This document shows positions 53,669-64,000 of a DNA stretch of 64,000 bases, in pieces. The DNA comes from Zoroaster sp. YZ-2022 (taxonomy: Eukaryota; Echinodermata; Asteroidea; Forcipulatida; Zoroasteridae): positions 61,753,152-61,817,151 of the forward strand of contig CM055817.1 of assembly GCA_029582265.1 (NCBI GenBank). Reading direction: 5' to 3'. Under the pieces are notes generated by a model that searched no databases, was not told where the DNA came from, and saw only the letters and a program-made list of their open reading frames with translations. The number at the start of each line of letters is the position of its first letter. Position 1 is the stretch's first letter. The translations under genes were made by a program, and so were the position numbers.

Positions 53669-55982
53669 AGCCTCTTCGGAATCTCACGCGCGCAAAGCAT
53701 GGTGGGATCGTGTCAAGGTTCAACGAAGATAAACAATCGGGGTCGCCACTAGCGACGCGCGTATAATGCGTGCTTTGGCATTGCAATGCGAACGTGGAAC
53801 ATGGATTTCTTATTTAAAAATATAGCATTTTTATCGGGTTTTTTCAAGTGCGAATTTTGTAAATGTCTCGGAGGAATCTTCTGCTTTGACACTAGACGTT
53901 ATAGAATACTGGAATGTTGATGATTTGAAGGATTTTTTCAGATTATGGGGACAAAACTACTGGTCGGAAAAGGAACTCCAAGTCCAAGCTATTGTCTTCT
54001 CGGCATCGCAGCTGAATGTAACAGTAAAAAAAAAACTGACGAAGTCACTGAAGACATATATTTTACTTTTTGTATTTTACCTTTTGAACATTTGTTTTTT
54101 AATATAGAACTGCACATTTACTTTTTAGTATTGGAACAATTTTAACATGTGGTCAGGCTTCAATCAATTTTAATACAAATTAGGTCAGTTCAAGGCTAGA
54201 GGGGAAGGGGATTTGACACGTAGAGGTGCAATTTTATGTGATCTATACTAAACTGATAATGACCAGAAAAAGGGGAGCATTCTTGTTAAAATTTAATAAC
54301 CCTTTGACAAACTGTATACTTGACAAACTCTTATTTAATAAATTTAAATAGTGATATTGAATTTAAAATCACAATTTAGGTCCAGAGAGCATTATTAGCA
54401 ATGCAGTGTTAAAAATGTACACATTTACTTGAATAAAACACGACATAAATATTCTTTATAACACAATTAAGTTATTTGTATTTAAGTAATATTTCTAGTT
54501 TTGCATGGTGAAAAGGATATACCAATAGTTCTTTTCAGAACTAATTACTACTCAAATGAGAATTTCACATGGTGTCACCACAAACAGTCTTTACTTATTT
54601 GTATATGATTAATGTATTTTCAAAGCCAAAGTTCTTTGGATACAAAGAGGAGTGTTCACATATTCCACAAACATAGCTACAGTGTACCTGTACAGGTGTA
54701 TGCATTATTATTCCATTTTGCAACATAAATACAATATTTCAACTTACTATTTATTTATTTCTCCATTATTTATTTCTCAGTAATATTTTAATTGTTGACA
54801 TTATTATTATTATAAATGTATACATAACTGAATTATTAATATTGTTATTTTGAGGTTTGTTTTACTGTTTCATTTCTTGTATAGTTTAAATAAAGTTCCT
54901 TTTTTATCAAGTACATGCTTAGTTGAAACTTTGTGTTACTCTTAATGAATATTTTGAACGGGGGAAATATTTAACATACAGGTGTACTAAACAATGAGAC
55001 CTGGTTGCAAAATAGTAATGACATCATCAGCAGAAGGAACTAGAGGGTGGGAAATGTGTCATTAAATATTTTGAAGGTCTTTGATCTAACGATAGGACGC
55101 TTCGACATGCGTGCGAAGATTGGCCACAATTTTTCTCAGATGGAATGGATATATATATATGAAAAGGTGGCTCACAATCACAAGTTCCAAATCCAAATGG
55201 CAGCCATGCATGTTTTATGCAATAACCTTGTTTCCACTTTTCAAGTTTATAGGTACTGTTCCCACAGCCGTAACAGCACATATCCTCATTGTTGAAATAG
55301 GTCTTGATCAGCTAACCTGTTAATCAGATAACATAAAAAACAATTAACATATGTATGTGCCTAGTTAGAAACAAAATATTTTGCACGCTATTTTTGTTGT
55401 CCTTTCCCACAATACATAACATAGAATTTACATGTTACTGAGTATACTAGTGCTTAATGAACAGCAAAAAAATAAAAATGAAAGTGAGAAAATATCATGC
55501 AAAAATCATTTAGGGCTTTCAGATTAAAATAAAAGGGTCATTATATGGATTCTTAAAGCGTAGGGCCTTAATTAGGGCCTATACAAAATTGAATAGGCCC
55601 CATTAAGAAGATTTTACTACATTCATTGGCCACTGGCATTGCATTCTCGCTTTACTTAAAAAACAAAACAAAAGAAACACGGAAAATCACAGACATTTTA
55701 CAAAACAAATCCAACAATATTTTTCTTTATTTTCTTTCTCTTACCATTCAGTAATGAAAGTGCTGTTCCTGACCACAAGAAAATTGATGAAAAAAGGTTT
55801 TCAACTCGAGAAGATATTCCGCTTACATCGCAAATACATTGACGCTGATCACGCATACACGCATAACACGCTGCCAGGCGTGCATGAATATGAACGGGTA
55901 CCATGCATTGTTTATCCAGAAAAGAGGTCGTCAAGGTCAAATGGCACATGCGCAGTAGGAACTCCGAAGTGGCTTATAAAGT
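53669..55982. mobile_element. 2.3-kb DNA transposon, possibly ISL2EU-like
   Basis: The left end AAGCCTCTTCGGAATC and right end GAACTCCGAAGTGGCTTATA form an imperfect ~25-bp inverted repeat. Copy 1 shows the empty site (AAGCAATAAAGTAGGC near 41594), and the flank fits a short TA-type target. It contains a SAP-like coding fragment near the left end. ISL2EU elements use TA targets and encode a YqaJ-type nuclease, whose relatives often start with such a domain. That assignment is inference. The right two thirds are AT-rich and non-coding. Confidence 0.65.
53871..54040 (+). pseudogene. SAP-like N-terminal fragment
   Basis: The frame reads SEESSALTLDVIEYWNVDDL then KDFFRLWGQNYWSEKELQVQ and AIVFSASQLNV. 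YW.VDDLKDFLR.RG....GKK.ELV is the usual N-terminus of a family of invertebrate SAP/SWIM/YqaJ nuclease-like proteins. A one-base shift around 53945-53975 would improve the match in the Gly-Arg-Lys turn. It ends in an A run with no downstream domain, so it is a relic. Confidence 0.4.
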
Positions 55983-56246
55983 AGGCTATGTCCTCTTTCG
56001 TCTTTTAAAGGACAGTCTGATATTTCGTTATTTGTCATATTATGATAGAAAAGTGGCAGTTATATTCATCATTCTTTACAAATATTATGGTATAATGTGA
56101 TGGCACCAGCTCATATTAACTTCATGGCGCCCGTGTCATTAGAAAGTGTAGGCATTTAAGTTGTCATTAATATATGGCAGCCATTTTATTGTGACAAATT
56201 GTCTGTCTCTGGCATCAGCTTTGTTGGTACCGGACCACGGCGAGAA

Positions 56247-56570
56247 AGAATGTCGTATCCAACCATAAACTAGTTTAAAAAAAAGATTCTATCGATTTTT
56301 TGGGGCACAGAAAGCAAAATCCATTTAAAAATCCACTTTTATTTCCTTCTAAAAATCATTCCTTTAAAAAGTAGAATCTTATTAACGCTAAGCCACAATC
56401 AGACTGACATGTATGAGGAAGTCTTCACTATATACCAAAATTGCCTGATTTTTTCATGAAATAAATATCCTGAATAATTTATGTCCATCATCCAAATGTT
56501 CTCTACCTAAGGGAATATTACATTATTGGTTATATTGAATGAGAAAAGTATGGCGTCGGATGCACATTCT
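56247..56570. mobile_element. MITE with AGAATGTCGTATCC ends (copy A in duplicate 2)
   Basis: This is the counterpart of 41956-42277 with small indels in homopolymers. Its right end is GGCGTCGGATGCACATTCT. Confidence 0.8.
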
Positions 56571-57574
56571 ACCCCTTTGTAATTCAAACATATGACATCC
56601 TTAAACCAGTGTTGTATATCTCAAGACCGGTCTCGAGACCACTTCCGGTTTTTCTGTATTTAGTACTGAAAATAATCCAAAAAGCAAAATATGGCAATTT
56701 GGATTTAGAGAAAAGTACATTTAAAAAATCCAAGCCTGTCACAAAACATCCTCCAAAAATTCTGGTTAAGTTTTTAAAAATGTATCGGTTGATTTTCCTG
56801 AGAATCGTGATATAGTAATTGCTGGCCCACTGAATGCACTCCGTGAAATAAAAAAGACCGGCCAAATATTGTGGAAATGGAAGGTCCAATTTTCTAAGTT
56901 TTGTAATTTATAAAAAAACGTTGAGTGAACTTATTTTCATGTACATTTGTAAACATCCCATTTTTGGCTTGAAGTTGAATCTAAATGATGTAGTTAAATT
57001 GGTTTTGTAATCTTTCAACAGATTAGTCTGGCTGGGTTGTGAGAATAACATGATAGCTTCAACGGTGTAGCATGCTCAAGGATGTATCCAACTTGAGGGA
57101 TTTCTGTGAAACTTAGTGGTAAGTTTGAGATATATTATCAAGTTAAAGGGAAGGTACAACATTGGTAATGCACATCCATTCCAATCCTCCAGTTTTCAAG
57201 AAATATCATACATCATAAAACTAACCTGAGAAAGTTTCATCACAATAGGTTCCCACGTTGAGAAAAGAACAAAACTGTTATATATCTGTTATGTTTTACT
57301 CCATTGTTTTTCAGTACATTTACCTACTTCATTTACCTACTTTCAGATAATAATGTGGTCATGATCAATACTGCACCTTCGCTTTAAACATTAGTCAGCA
57401 TATTAAGATGTTTCTGTTTTGCTTTTTTGCCCAAGTTAAATAAATGTTGATAATTTGTCAACAAACAGGAGGGAAGCAAAATTTCCCAAAATATCATTTC
57501 CAATCCTCACAGGACTACACTTTCTTCTCCTTAAGTGTGTCCTCTATCATCTTTCAAAGGAAAATCTGTGTGGT

Positions 57575-57995
57575 AGAATGTCGTATCCGACCGCCACTTT
57601 TTCTCATTAAATATAACCAATAATGTAATCTTACCTACCTAGTAAGGTGGAGAACATATGGATGATGGACATGTACTTCAAATTATTCCAGGATATTTAT
57701 TTAATGAAAAATCAGGCATTTTGGTATATGATGACTTCCTCAGTCATGTCACTCTGATATTGTCAACTCCCCGTTAGTGACCAACACAGTCATTGTACAT
57801 GCGCAGTGGCAACTATAATAGGATCCTTCTATTTTCTGAAGGGGAGATCAAGTCCGAAAACCATCATAAAAGTGGATTTTAAAATCCTTTTGTACCCCCA
57901 AAAAATCGATGGAATAATTTTTTAACTGGCTAGTGGTTGCAAAATAAATTTAAAAAAAAAAACGCTTAAAAGTGGGCGGTCGGATACGACATTCT
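57575..57995. mobile_element. MITE with AGAATGTCGTATCC ends (copy B in duplicate 2)
   Basis: This is the counterpart of 49962-50380. It is opposite in orientation to 56247-56570 and only ~1 kb away here, because the LINE is absent from this copy. Confidence 0.85.
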
Positions 57996-58146
57996 TTTCC
58001 AATCTGTGATATTTGTCATATTTGATAGACAAGTGGCGGTTGTATACTTTATTTCTTTGAACCAACCAGTTCTGGAGTCGAGACTTTCGCAAATAGATGA
58101 TGTTTGACAACATTTTGAAATGTCTGCAATCGACACAAACCTTAAT

Positions 58147-59294
58147 GCAGGCTCGATAAATCACCTGTCCGATTGCACGGGACACGGTGAAATTTTGTCG
58201 GCAACCTGGACGCCTGAATGGTCTGCCCGATCGGGCAAGTGCTCTTATTGAAACACTAATGAGTTATATTACTTATTAAATAAACATTTTACCGCTTAAA
58301 CCACTGGTGATTACCTACAAATTGTTCAAAGCATTTAATAAAAATCTAAGCTTATAAAAATCCACCAAATTGTCGTGCATGTCGGGTTGGCGCCATCTTA
58401 ACTGACACTGGTTTCCTTTATTACATGCATTTGTCTGCACAATTAAAATCGAGGGAGCCAAGGAAACAATCTTGTACTCATGAAGCTTCGCCGCCCCACC
58501 GTATTGGTTTGCGCGGTGGACCGAGTGAAGTACTTGGTAACGTTGCTGTCGGCTGCTGCACTCAGCATAGCAACACAGTTTTATGTGAACCCATTGTGGA
58601 AAAATACATCGCTGGTACTAGAGTACGGCTATAAGCCAGGCACTTCGTGTCTGACGTCACTGTGTTTGATCTGGTATTGCCCGGCGCCCAGTTGAGAACC
58701 CATTTGCCAAGCCAAAAATAGTTTCCTTTGTGTTTCCTCTCATGGAAACAGCTGGGATCCACTCCATTTTGATTGTTTAATTTTGGCGTGACAATTACCG
58801 CGTCAGCTAATTGAATTGTAGCTGTGACAACTAGTGTAAATATTACAAAAATGTCATTTTTTGACGAATTGAGAATTAGTAAGTGGGCCTCATGTGATGA
58901 GCCTGCACTTGGTGACGTCATACACGAAGTGCCTGGCTTATAGCCGCACTCTCAGTACTCGGCATCATGTGTACGCATAAAGATGTCCATGTCATCAGTG
59001 CGCCGGTTCCGTGTGACTGCGTGCATGACGAAGTTTACATGTACGAAAGTTCAAATTTGACATACTTATTTATTCTACGATAGTAAGCCTTTGTTGTCAA
59101 TTAAAAAATAAAAATACATAAGTCCAGGTTTGGCAATGTTGACACTTAATTTGCTGATATAATTTCCTCAAAATGCATGTCTCAATTACAAAATGTAGGT
59201 CTCTTTTTGCCGGGCAAGTTCGGGCGGGCAAGCAATCTGCGACCAAAGCTTGCCCGATCGGGCAATTAAGAAGAAAAAAATTGTCGAGGCCTGC
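58147..59294. mobile_element. 1.15-kb TIR element with GCAGGCCTCGACAAAT ends
   Basis: GCAGGCTCGATAAAT at 58147 faces ATTGTCGAGGCCTGC at 59294. TTAAT flanks both ends (58142-58146, 59295-59299). Subterminal CCCGATCGGGCAAG motifs are inverted. Small frames inside are not recognised. The partial twin is 50531-51465. Confidence 0.82.
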
Positions 59295-59375
59295 TTAATG
59301 TGATTAAGCAATGCAGTGTTGGCCACTGTTCTGAACTATGTGTAAAAAACCTAGGCGCTTCTTGGCCATCATTGA

Positions 59376-59765
59376 CCCTAACCACCCTGAATCCATCAAA
59401 ATCCATCCCCCTGTTTTGGAGGATTTCGGCGGATTCAGGATATCTCCACATTGAGCATATGGTGGACTTTGATGGATTCAGGATTTCAATAGTTTTTAAC
59501 TGCTTGGTCATGTTGGTTGATGTATTTTGATGGATTATAGTTAATGTACTGTACATGTACAGCCAACCCTTGTATGTATTTTGATGGATTCTATGCAGCA
59601 ACATACTATACAAATTTTCATGTGAGCATGGTATCCTGAATCCGCCAAAATCCACCAGAAATTTAGTGGTGGATTTTGGCAGATTCAGGATATGTCCAAT
59701 ATCTACACTGGCGGATTCTGATGGATTCAGGATACTTTCTAGTAAAAATACCCAAGGGGTTAGGG
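59376..59765. mobile_element. MITE of the CCCTAACC family
   Basis: CCCTAACCACCCTGAATCC at 59376 and AAGGGGTTAGGG before TTAA (59766-59769) are opposed. The inside is filled with GATGGATTCAGGAT and AATCCATCAAAATCC in both orientations, so most of it can fold back. Confidence 0.65.
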
Positions 59766-59812
59766 TTAATATGAAAGTAAACAAATCTGAAAGCATTTTT
59801 AATGTTCTTGTT

Positions 59813-62603
59813 CAGGGTTCGTACACTTTTTTACTTAGATAATTCCATGACTTTCCATGACCTTTACAACAAGTATTCCATGACTTTTCCATGACTTTTC
59901 GATTCGCACCCAACATTAACAACGCAAATCTAAGTAGATTCGCATAACACCAGTGTTCTAGCCAGGCATGCCCGATACGCTATAAAAATACCGATACGCT
60001 ATAAATCGGCCGATACGCTATCGATACGCTATAATTTATTCCACGGTGAAGAAAAAAAAAAACCCAAATTTCCTTTGTTCAGTTCGAGAACTAATTGTGA
60101 ACAACAATAATTTGTTGTCACTGAGGGATTTATTTCATCTTGTAGGAAGCTTTATTGATACAATTTAATTGGCCGGCAACTTTGTTTCTTTTCAAGAGAA
60201 TGTGTTCGATGCGCCGCATTTGTAACTATGCGGCCTGCCGCGATCTATTTATAAGCATTCAACGTTGAACGACACTGGTTCCGCTACCACACTGCTTAGG
60301 CAAAAACCACATGAGCGGGTACCCGCCGCCAGGCAGAGTGGGACACACGCGTGTTTAGTTTATAATAGTTTGTAAACCATGCTAAGAACCAGGTCCCAGA
60401 GGTTATTGTCTCTTGGTCAGGGAGTGTAAAACCACAACATGTCAGTCATTGTCAAGTGAACAATAGCCACAACTCTTGTCTTGGTTCTAATCCCAAATTG
60501 ATAGTTCAACATTCCAAAGTTGGCAGACATTTCTTTGATGTGAACTTGTGACCCAGAAATTGTGTCATTTTGGTTGCCGGTTGTATTGTTTCTTTTTCTT
60601 TTAAAACCAGTTTGCGTCGGAAATAAAAAAAAGTTTTTCTGGGCCCCTGTGCGGGTTTCTTTTTCACACACAAACACGTTTTTTTGGGGGTTACGTCAAT
60701 GAAACTAAGACGAGACACCCCCATTTAGCTTATTAGCAGATAAATTGGCGAGTTTCCCGTGGGAATTATAGCCAGGAGGGCGTATTTGGTGTTGCGTCTT
60801 TAGAAGTCCACCGAGCACCGAATAAATTCTTCGTCAGATGACATGTCAACCGAGCATGGAGGAAGGATTCCTTCCCATTATCCGAGTGGCATGGTACCGA
60901 GTAACAATCAGGGAACGATTTCGTTCAAATAATTTGCATAGCAAAACTGTGATGCAAAAACTGAATTTGCATTGCAAAATAATTTTTTGTATAGCAATCT
61001 GTGAATTTTGTGTAGCAAATTTATAAATGCTTAAAATTACAGTATGTAGTGTGCATAGGTAAAGTTTTTTTTTTTTTACGGCTTTACTGTCGTTTGGTTC
61101 ATAATATGAATGTCCAAATTTTACCAGAAATAATAATTTTTAGTGTCCGGAAATTTAGCCACTGGTGGTAAAAAAAAACTCACGTGTAACCGTTATTTCG
61201 CCAAATTGCAATCATTCATGAAAGTTAGTCCTCCGTCCATTTTCTTTTTTTGTTTACATTATTATCGATCGCTAAAACAGGCAATATCACGAAAACAAAT
61301 TACCGACTACGACATGTTCGGGTGTTTTTCAAAGTGAATTTCGCTGAGCGCTTTACTTTGTGGTATGATCAAGCTTGATTTTGATTATTAAAAATTCGTC
61401 AGGAAAATGAGTGGTTGAAAGTGTGCCGAAATGATTCTAAATCTCACACTACATAATTATATAAATGAATGCTCATTTTGTTAATTTTCAAAAACTTTTA
61501 TTATAATAACGAAGTTAGTAATGTTTCCAGAGTTTGTTGAACACGGCAATAGTGATCGTATGAAATTTAAAGCGCACGTGAACTGAATACGGTACTATTG
61601 CTCAATGTTCCAACCCCCAAACTCAGAAGAAGAAAAATAAACACGCATGGGTTAAAAACATTGGCGGTTGTTGCGTGTTTTCCATTTCGGGAATTTCGCC
61701 AGAAGTTAATTAATCAGCAGAAAAATAATGCATGCACATAGAAATTTAGGCATTGCGGAAAAAACCTTTCGGATTGCTGGAAAAAAGTTGTGTTTACTGT
61801 TGCATTAACACCGCGTCTGCTGCGTGAAGCCATCGCTGAACACGCACGCCGCCGGACACGGAAACAAACCCAGTCGGGACGGATAGCTCGATATTTTTGG
61901 TCGCAATGTACATGTAAACGTTATTTCGGGAAAGGTTTGTGAATATGATTTCAAAATGTTTATAAATCTGTCCAAATTTGTATCGCAAAATTCATGGCGC
62001 ATTGTTTGAAATTCGTCACAGATTGCCCAAATTACATTGCATTTTGCGATGCGACATAGGGGAAATCGCTCACTGCATTGACAATGGGACAATGGTGCAC
62101 GGTAATTACTGCAGCTTTACAGATTTTAATGGAGACAAAGACAAAGGTGTGGAACAGGTTTACGAGTGCCCCCACACAACCACCCATGTGAAGCGAGTCA
62201 AGCTTACACGGCCCCCGCCTTGCGTCAACAAGTGTTGCACAATAACACGTCAACGAAGCACGAGCACTGCCAAAATGGCGTGTTTTCACATCGCCTGAAA
62301 GGACAATGGAAGCTTCCACAGCGTGTGGTCACGTCTTCTGTGCACGTCACTTTATGCATGTGGCTCGTTATCATGTCAACCGAGCATGCATACAAATATT
62401 CCCGAGTTTCCAATCCGCGGTGCGAAAAAAAATTGAGTGTGTACACGGCCTCCGACGCAAACTGGTTTTAATAAGTCTTAAAATTCCATGACTTTCCATG
62501 ACTTTTAAAGAAGTTTACCCTTTTCCATGACTTTCAAGGCCTGGAAAATGCAAAAGCAAAATTCCCTGACTTTCCAGGTTTTCCATGACCCGTTCGAACC
62601 CTG
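59813..62603. mobile_element. hAT-like element, 2.8 kb, with nested insertion
   Basis: The ends CAGGGTTCGTACAC and CGTTCGAACCCTG are typical hAT termini. Subterminal TTCCATGACTTTCCATGACC repeats lie at both ends in the same sense. An 8-bp target duplication is not clear (TTCTTGTT and TTGTTAAT). Most of the inside is the element at 60605-62467. No hAT transposase is seen. Confidence 0.65.
60605..62467. mobile_element. 1.9-kb TTAA-flanked element (CCAGTTYGC family)
   Basis: TTAA at 60601-60604 and 62468-62471 flank AACCAGTTTGCGTCGG...CCGACGCAAACTGGTT. Subterminal AAAAAAGTTTTTC and GTGTACACGGCCTCCGACGC are shared with the MITEs at 20415 and 27225. Frames inside (for example 61978-62298) are cysteine- and histidine-containing but unrecognised. 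It could be a longer, partly deleted relative of the source of those MITEs. Confidence 0.72.
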
Positions 62604-63016
62604 TTGTTAATGAACACATTGAAATGAGTTGAACAGTTATTTGAAATCCCAGGAATAATGTCTTACTTATAATCACAAAGATGGAAGTTAGTTTGAAGGA
62701 TTCCAAAAATCACGTATTCCTCAGCAAAAGTTAGGTTTCGTTTGTATAATTGAAACAGTTTTAAATGACACTAATGTTTAGTTGTTGGAACCTACATGTA
62801 GTATAAATTTTTATTAACCCTTTAGAAAGACTTTTCTTTAACCACTGTCAAATGCCCAGGCATTAACATTTACCATTAGGTAGATCTATGTTAATAATTA
62901 TGTTGCTAATTTTTCAAGGGAAAAATCTCAAAACTTTTGTAGAAATCTGCATGTCTCATTGCTTTTAAGAGTACACTATCAGGGAATAAGAAAATACTTA
63001 GTTTTTGTGGATTATA
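62604..63016. other. no recognised feature
   Basis: Non-coding AT-rich DNA. I see no repeat or gene. Confidence 0.5.
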
Positions 63017-63250
63017 TACTACTCAAAACAATTTCGGGAACACCAGAATAATCTCAGTTAAAGCAAGATCATTTATTTCAGATAAACACAATGTTTCACA
63101 GAATTGATGAGTTAACAAAGAATTTAGACATGTGTGGCAGATTGAACACAGCCATTGTGTCAATATTGCTGGTACATGACATCATTGCACATGGCCCAAA
63201 CCTATTTGATGTTAAAAATCCGGTGTTCCCTAAATTGTTTTGAGTAGTAT
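63017..63250. mobile_element. Tc1/mariner-type MITE, second copy
   Basis: TACTACTCAAAACAATTTCG and CCTAAATTGTTTTGAGTAGT are opposed ends. TCTCAGTTAAAGCAAGATCA inside is the reverse complement of 27797-27816. The two copies share ends but have different centres. Confidence 0.75.
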
Positions 63251-64000
63251 ATGTATATGTAGCAATGGCACAGGAGGGTACTGAAATCTGTGGTCACCAA
63301 CCATGAGAATGAGTTTTGAGTTTTGAAATAAATGTGCAACTTTATCTTTGTACAGATTGTTGAGAGAAATGACTAATGCAATTTGCTGCCCTGTTTACAC
63401 CTGCAATCAAGGCCTAGATGACATCAGTACTGTATATTCAAACGGATTGGAGATCAATGAGTGAAAAGTAAGTTTTCTCAACCCTGTCTAAGTACACAAT
63501 GCTTTTTCTATGCATGCCTCAAAATATTGCATACTGTACACGAGTGGGTACGTTGATACCCCAAAATTCCCCTGGGACAAAAACACAATGTTCTGACCTT
63601 CACACAAACCAAGTGTGCCACATGGAATTTTGTGGATAACTCCTGCTATATGTACAGTGTGTGCCTCAAAATGTCATGGTTGTGTTATTTTGGGTCAAGT
63701 ATGGGTCACACTGATAATAGGAGGGTTAAAAACTTGGGCCACATTTTGAGCATAAACCCCCAAACCAGTAAAACCCATTTTAATAACTTGTTAAAATCCT
63801 GAATAAATGGTTTAGAAATCAATCTGTACATATGTCTGTTTTAAAAGGTATTTGGTTTTTAGAAAATCTTTTAAATGGCAGGTGTAGTCATCACTCGCAG
63901 AGACTTTGCCACACAAAGCAGAATAATTTCTTAAGAAATACATTTATTGGCATTCCCAAAATTCTGTTTTGACGAAGACCAAACTTAACATGCATGATGG
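63251..64000. other. no recognised gene
   Basis: The only hint is GGAGGGTTAA at 63720-63729, the end sequence of the CCCTCC MITE family; I could not find its left end. No exon or RNA is seen. Confidence 0.45.

Larger units (their letters stand above)
51969..59084. repeat. large duplicated segment, copy 2
   Basis: This is collinear with copy 1 (40029 onward). It lacks the LINE and the 85-bp MITE. It keeps ~118 bp (52641-52760, with GTTTTCGCGACCGTAATCAG) that copy 1 has lost near 40703, and carries its own 2.3-kb transposon (53669-55982). The match to copy 1 ends at the gap on one side and at 59084, where copy 1 meets its gap, on the other. Confidence 0.93.

Noticed and set aside
62166..62471. 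Cys/His-containing frames on both strands near 62000-62470
   Set aside because: They overlap the conserved end of the TTAA element family and appear in several frames at once, so they are not supported as a gene.

Overview
The window is eukaryotic (animal) genomic DNA. It has spliced exons, a long satellite array, two 500-base N gaps, and dense transposon remnants: Penelope-like, CR1/L2-type LINE, tRNA-derived SINE, hAT and many MITEs. The repeat mix and the style of the single-copy gene suggest a marine invertebrate, possibly an invertebrate deuterostome such as an echinoderm. That taxonomic guess is low confidence. Nothing here is bacterial: no operons, and most open frames are satellite or repeat shadows.

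Layout. 1-690: short direct and tandem repeats. 687-11777: one satellite array of a 234-bp monomer, about 47 copies, ending in an N gap (11778-12277). 12278-12490: a LINE 3' relic. 13210-24584: the only recognisable host gene, the 3' half of NCAPD3 (condensin-2 subunit D3) on the + strand. At least eleven exons align in order with the vertebrate protein, and the introns are full of MITEs, minisatellites and a SINE. Several exons carry small frame breaks, mostly at homopolymers.

24585-28180: minisatellites and MITEs. 28179-28724: two tRNA-like sequences facing each other across an (AT)n tract, then a near-perfect palindrome containing a complete hammerhead ribozyme motif. 28811-29366: a foldback element. 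29755-31193 (minus strand): a truncated Penelope-like element (reverse transcriptase plus GIY-YIG) with a second hammerhead-like motif in its terminal region, abutting a 121-bp satellite (31312-32935). 33224-40000: AT-rich DNA with a SINE, a 979-bp TIR element and a textbook hAT MITE.

40029-59084: two near-identical multi-kb copies of one segment lie head-to-tail across the second N gap (51466-51965). Copy 1 carries a 6.7-kb LINE (42844-49526), which is itself split by a 2.8-kb DNA transposon with arrays of a CAAGCTTG palindrome near both ends. Copy 2 lacks the LINE but carries a different 2.3-kb DNA transposon with a SAP-like coding fragment. Each copy therefore shows the empty site of the other's insertion. 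Either this is a true tandem duplication or two haplotypes placed in series by the assembler.

59376-62603: a TTAA-type MITE and a hAT-like element holding a nested 1.9-kb TTAA-type element. The tail to 64000 holds one Tc1/mariner-type MITE and otherwise nothing I recognise. Apart from NCAPD3, the biology of the window is that of mobile elements: which inserted into which, and the self-cleaving RNA motifs tied to the Penelope-type sequences.
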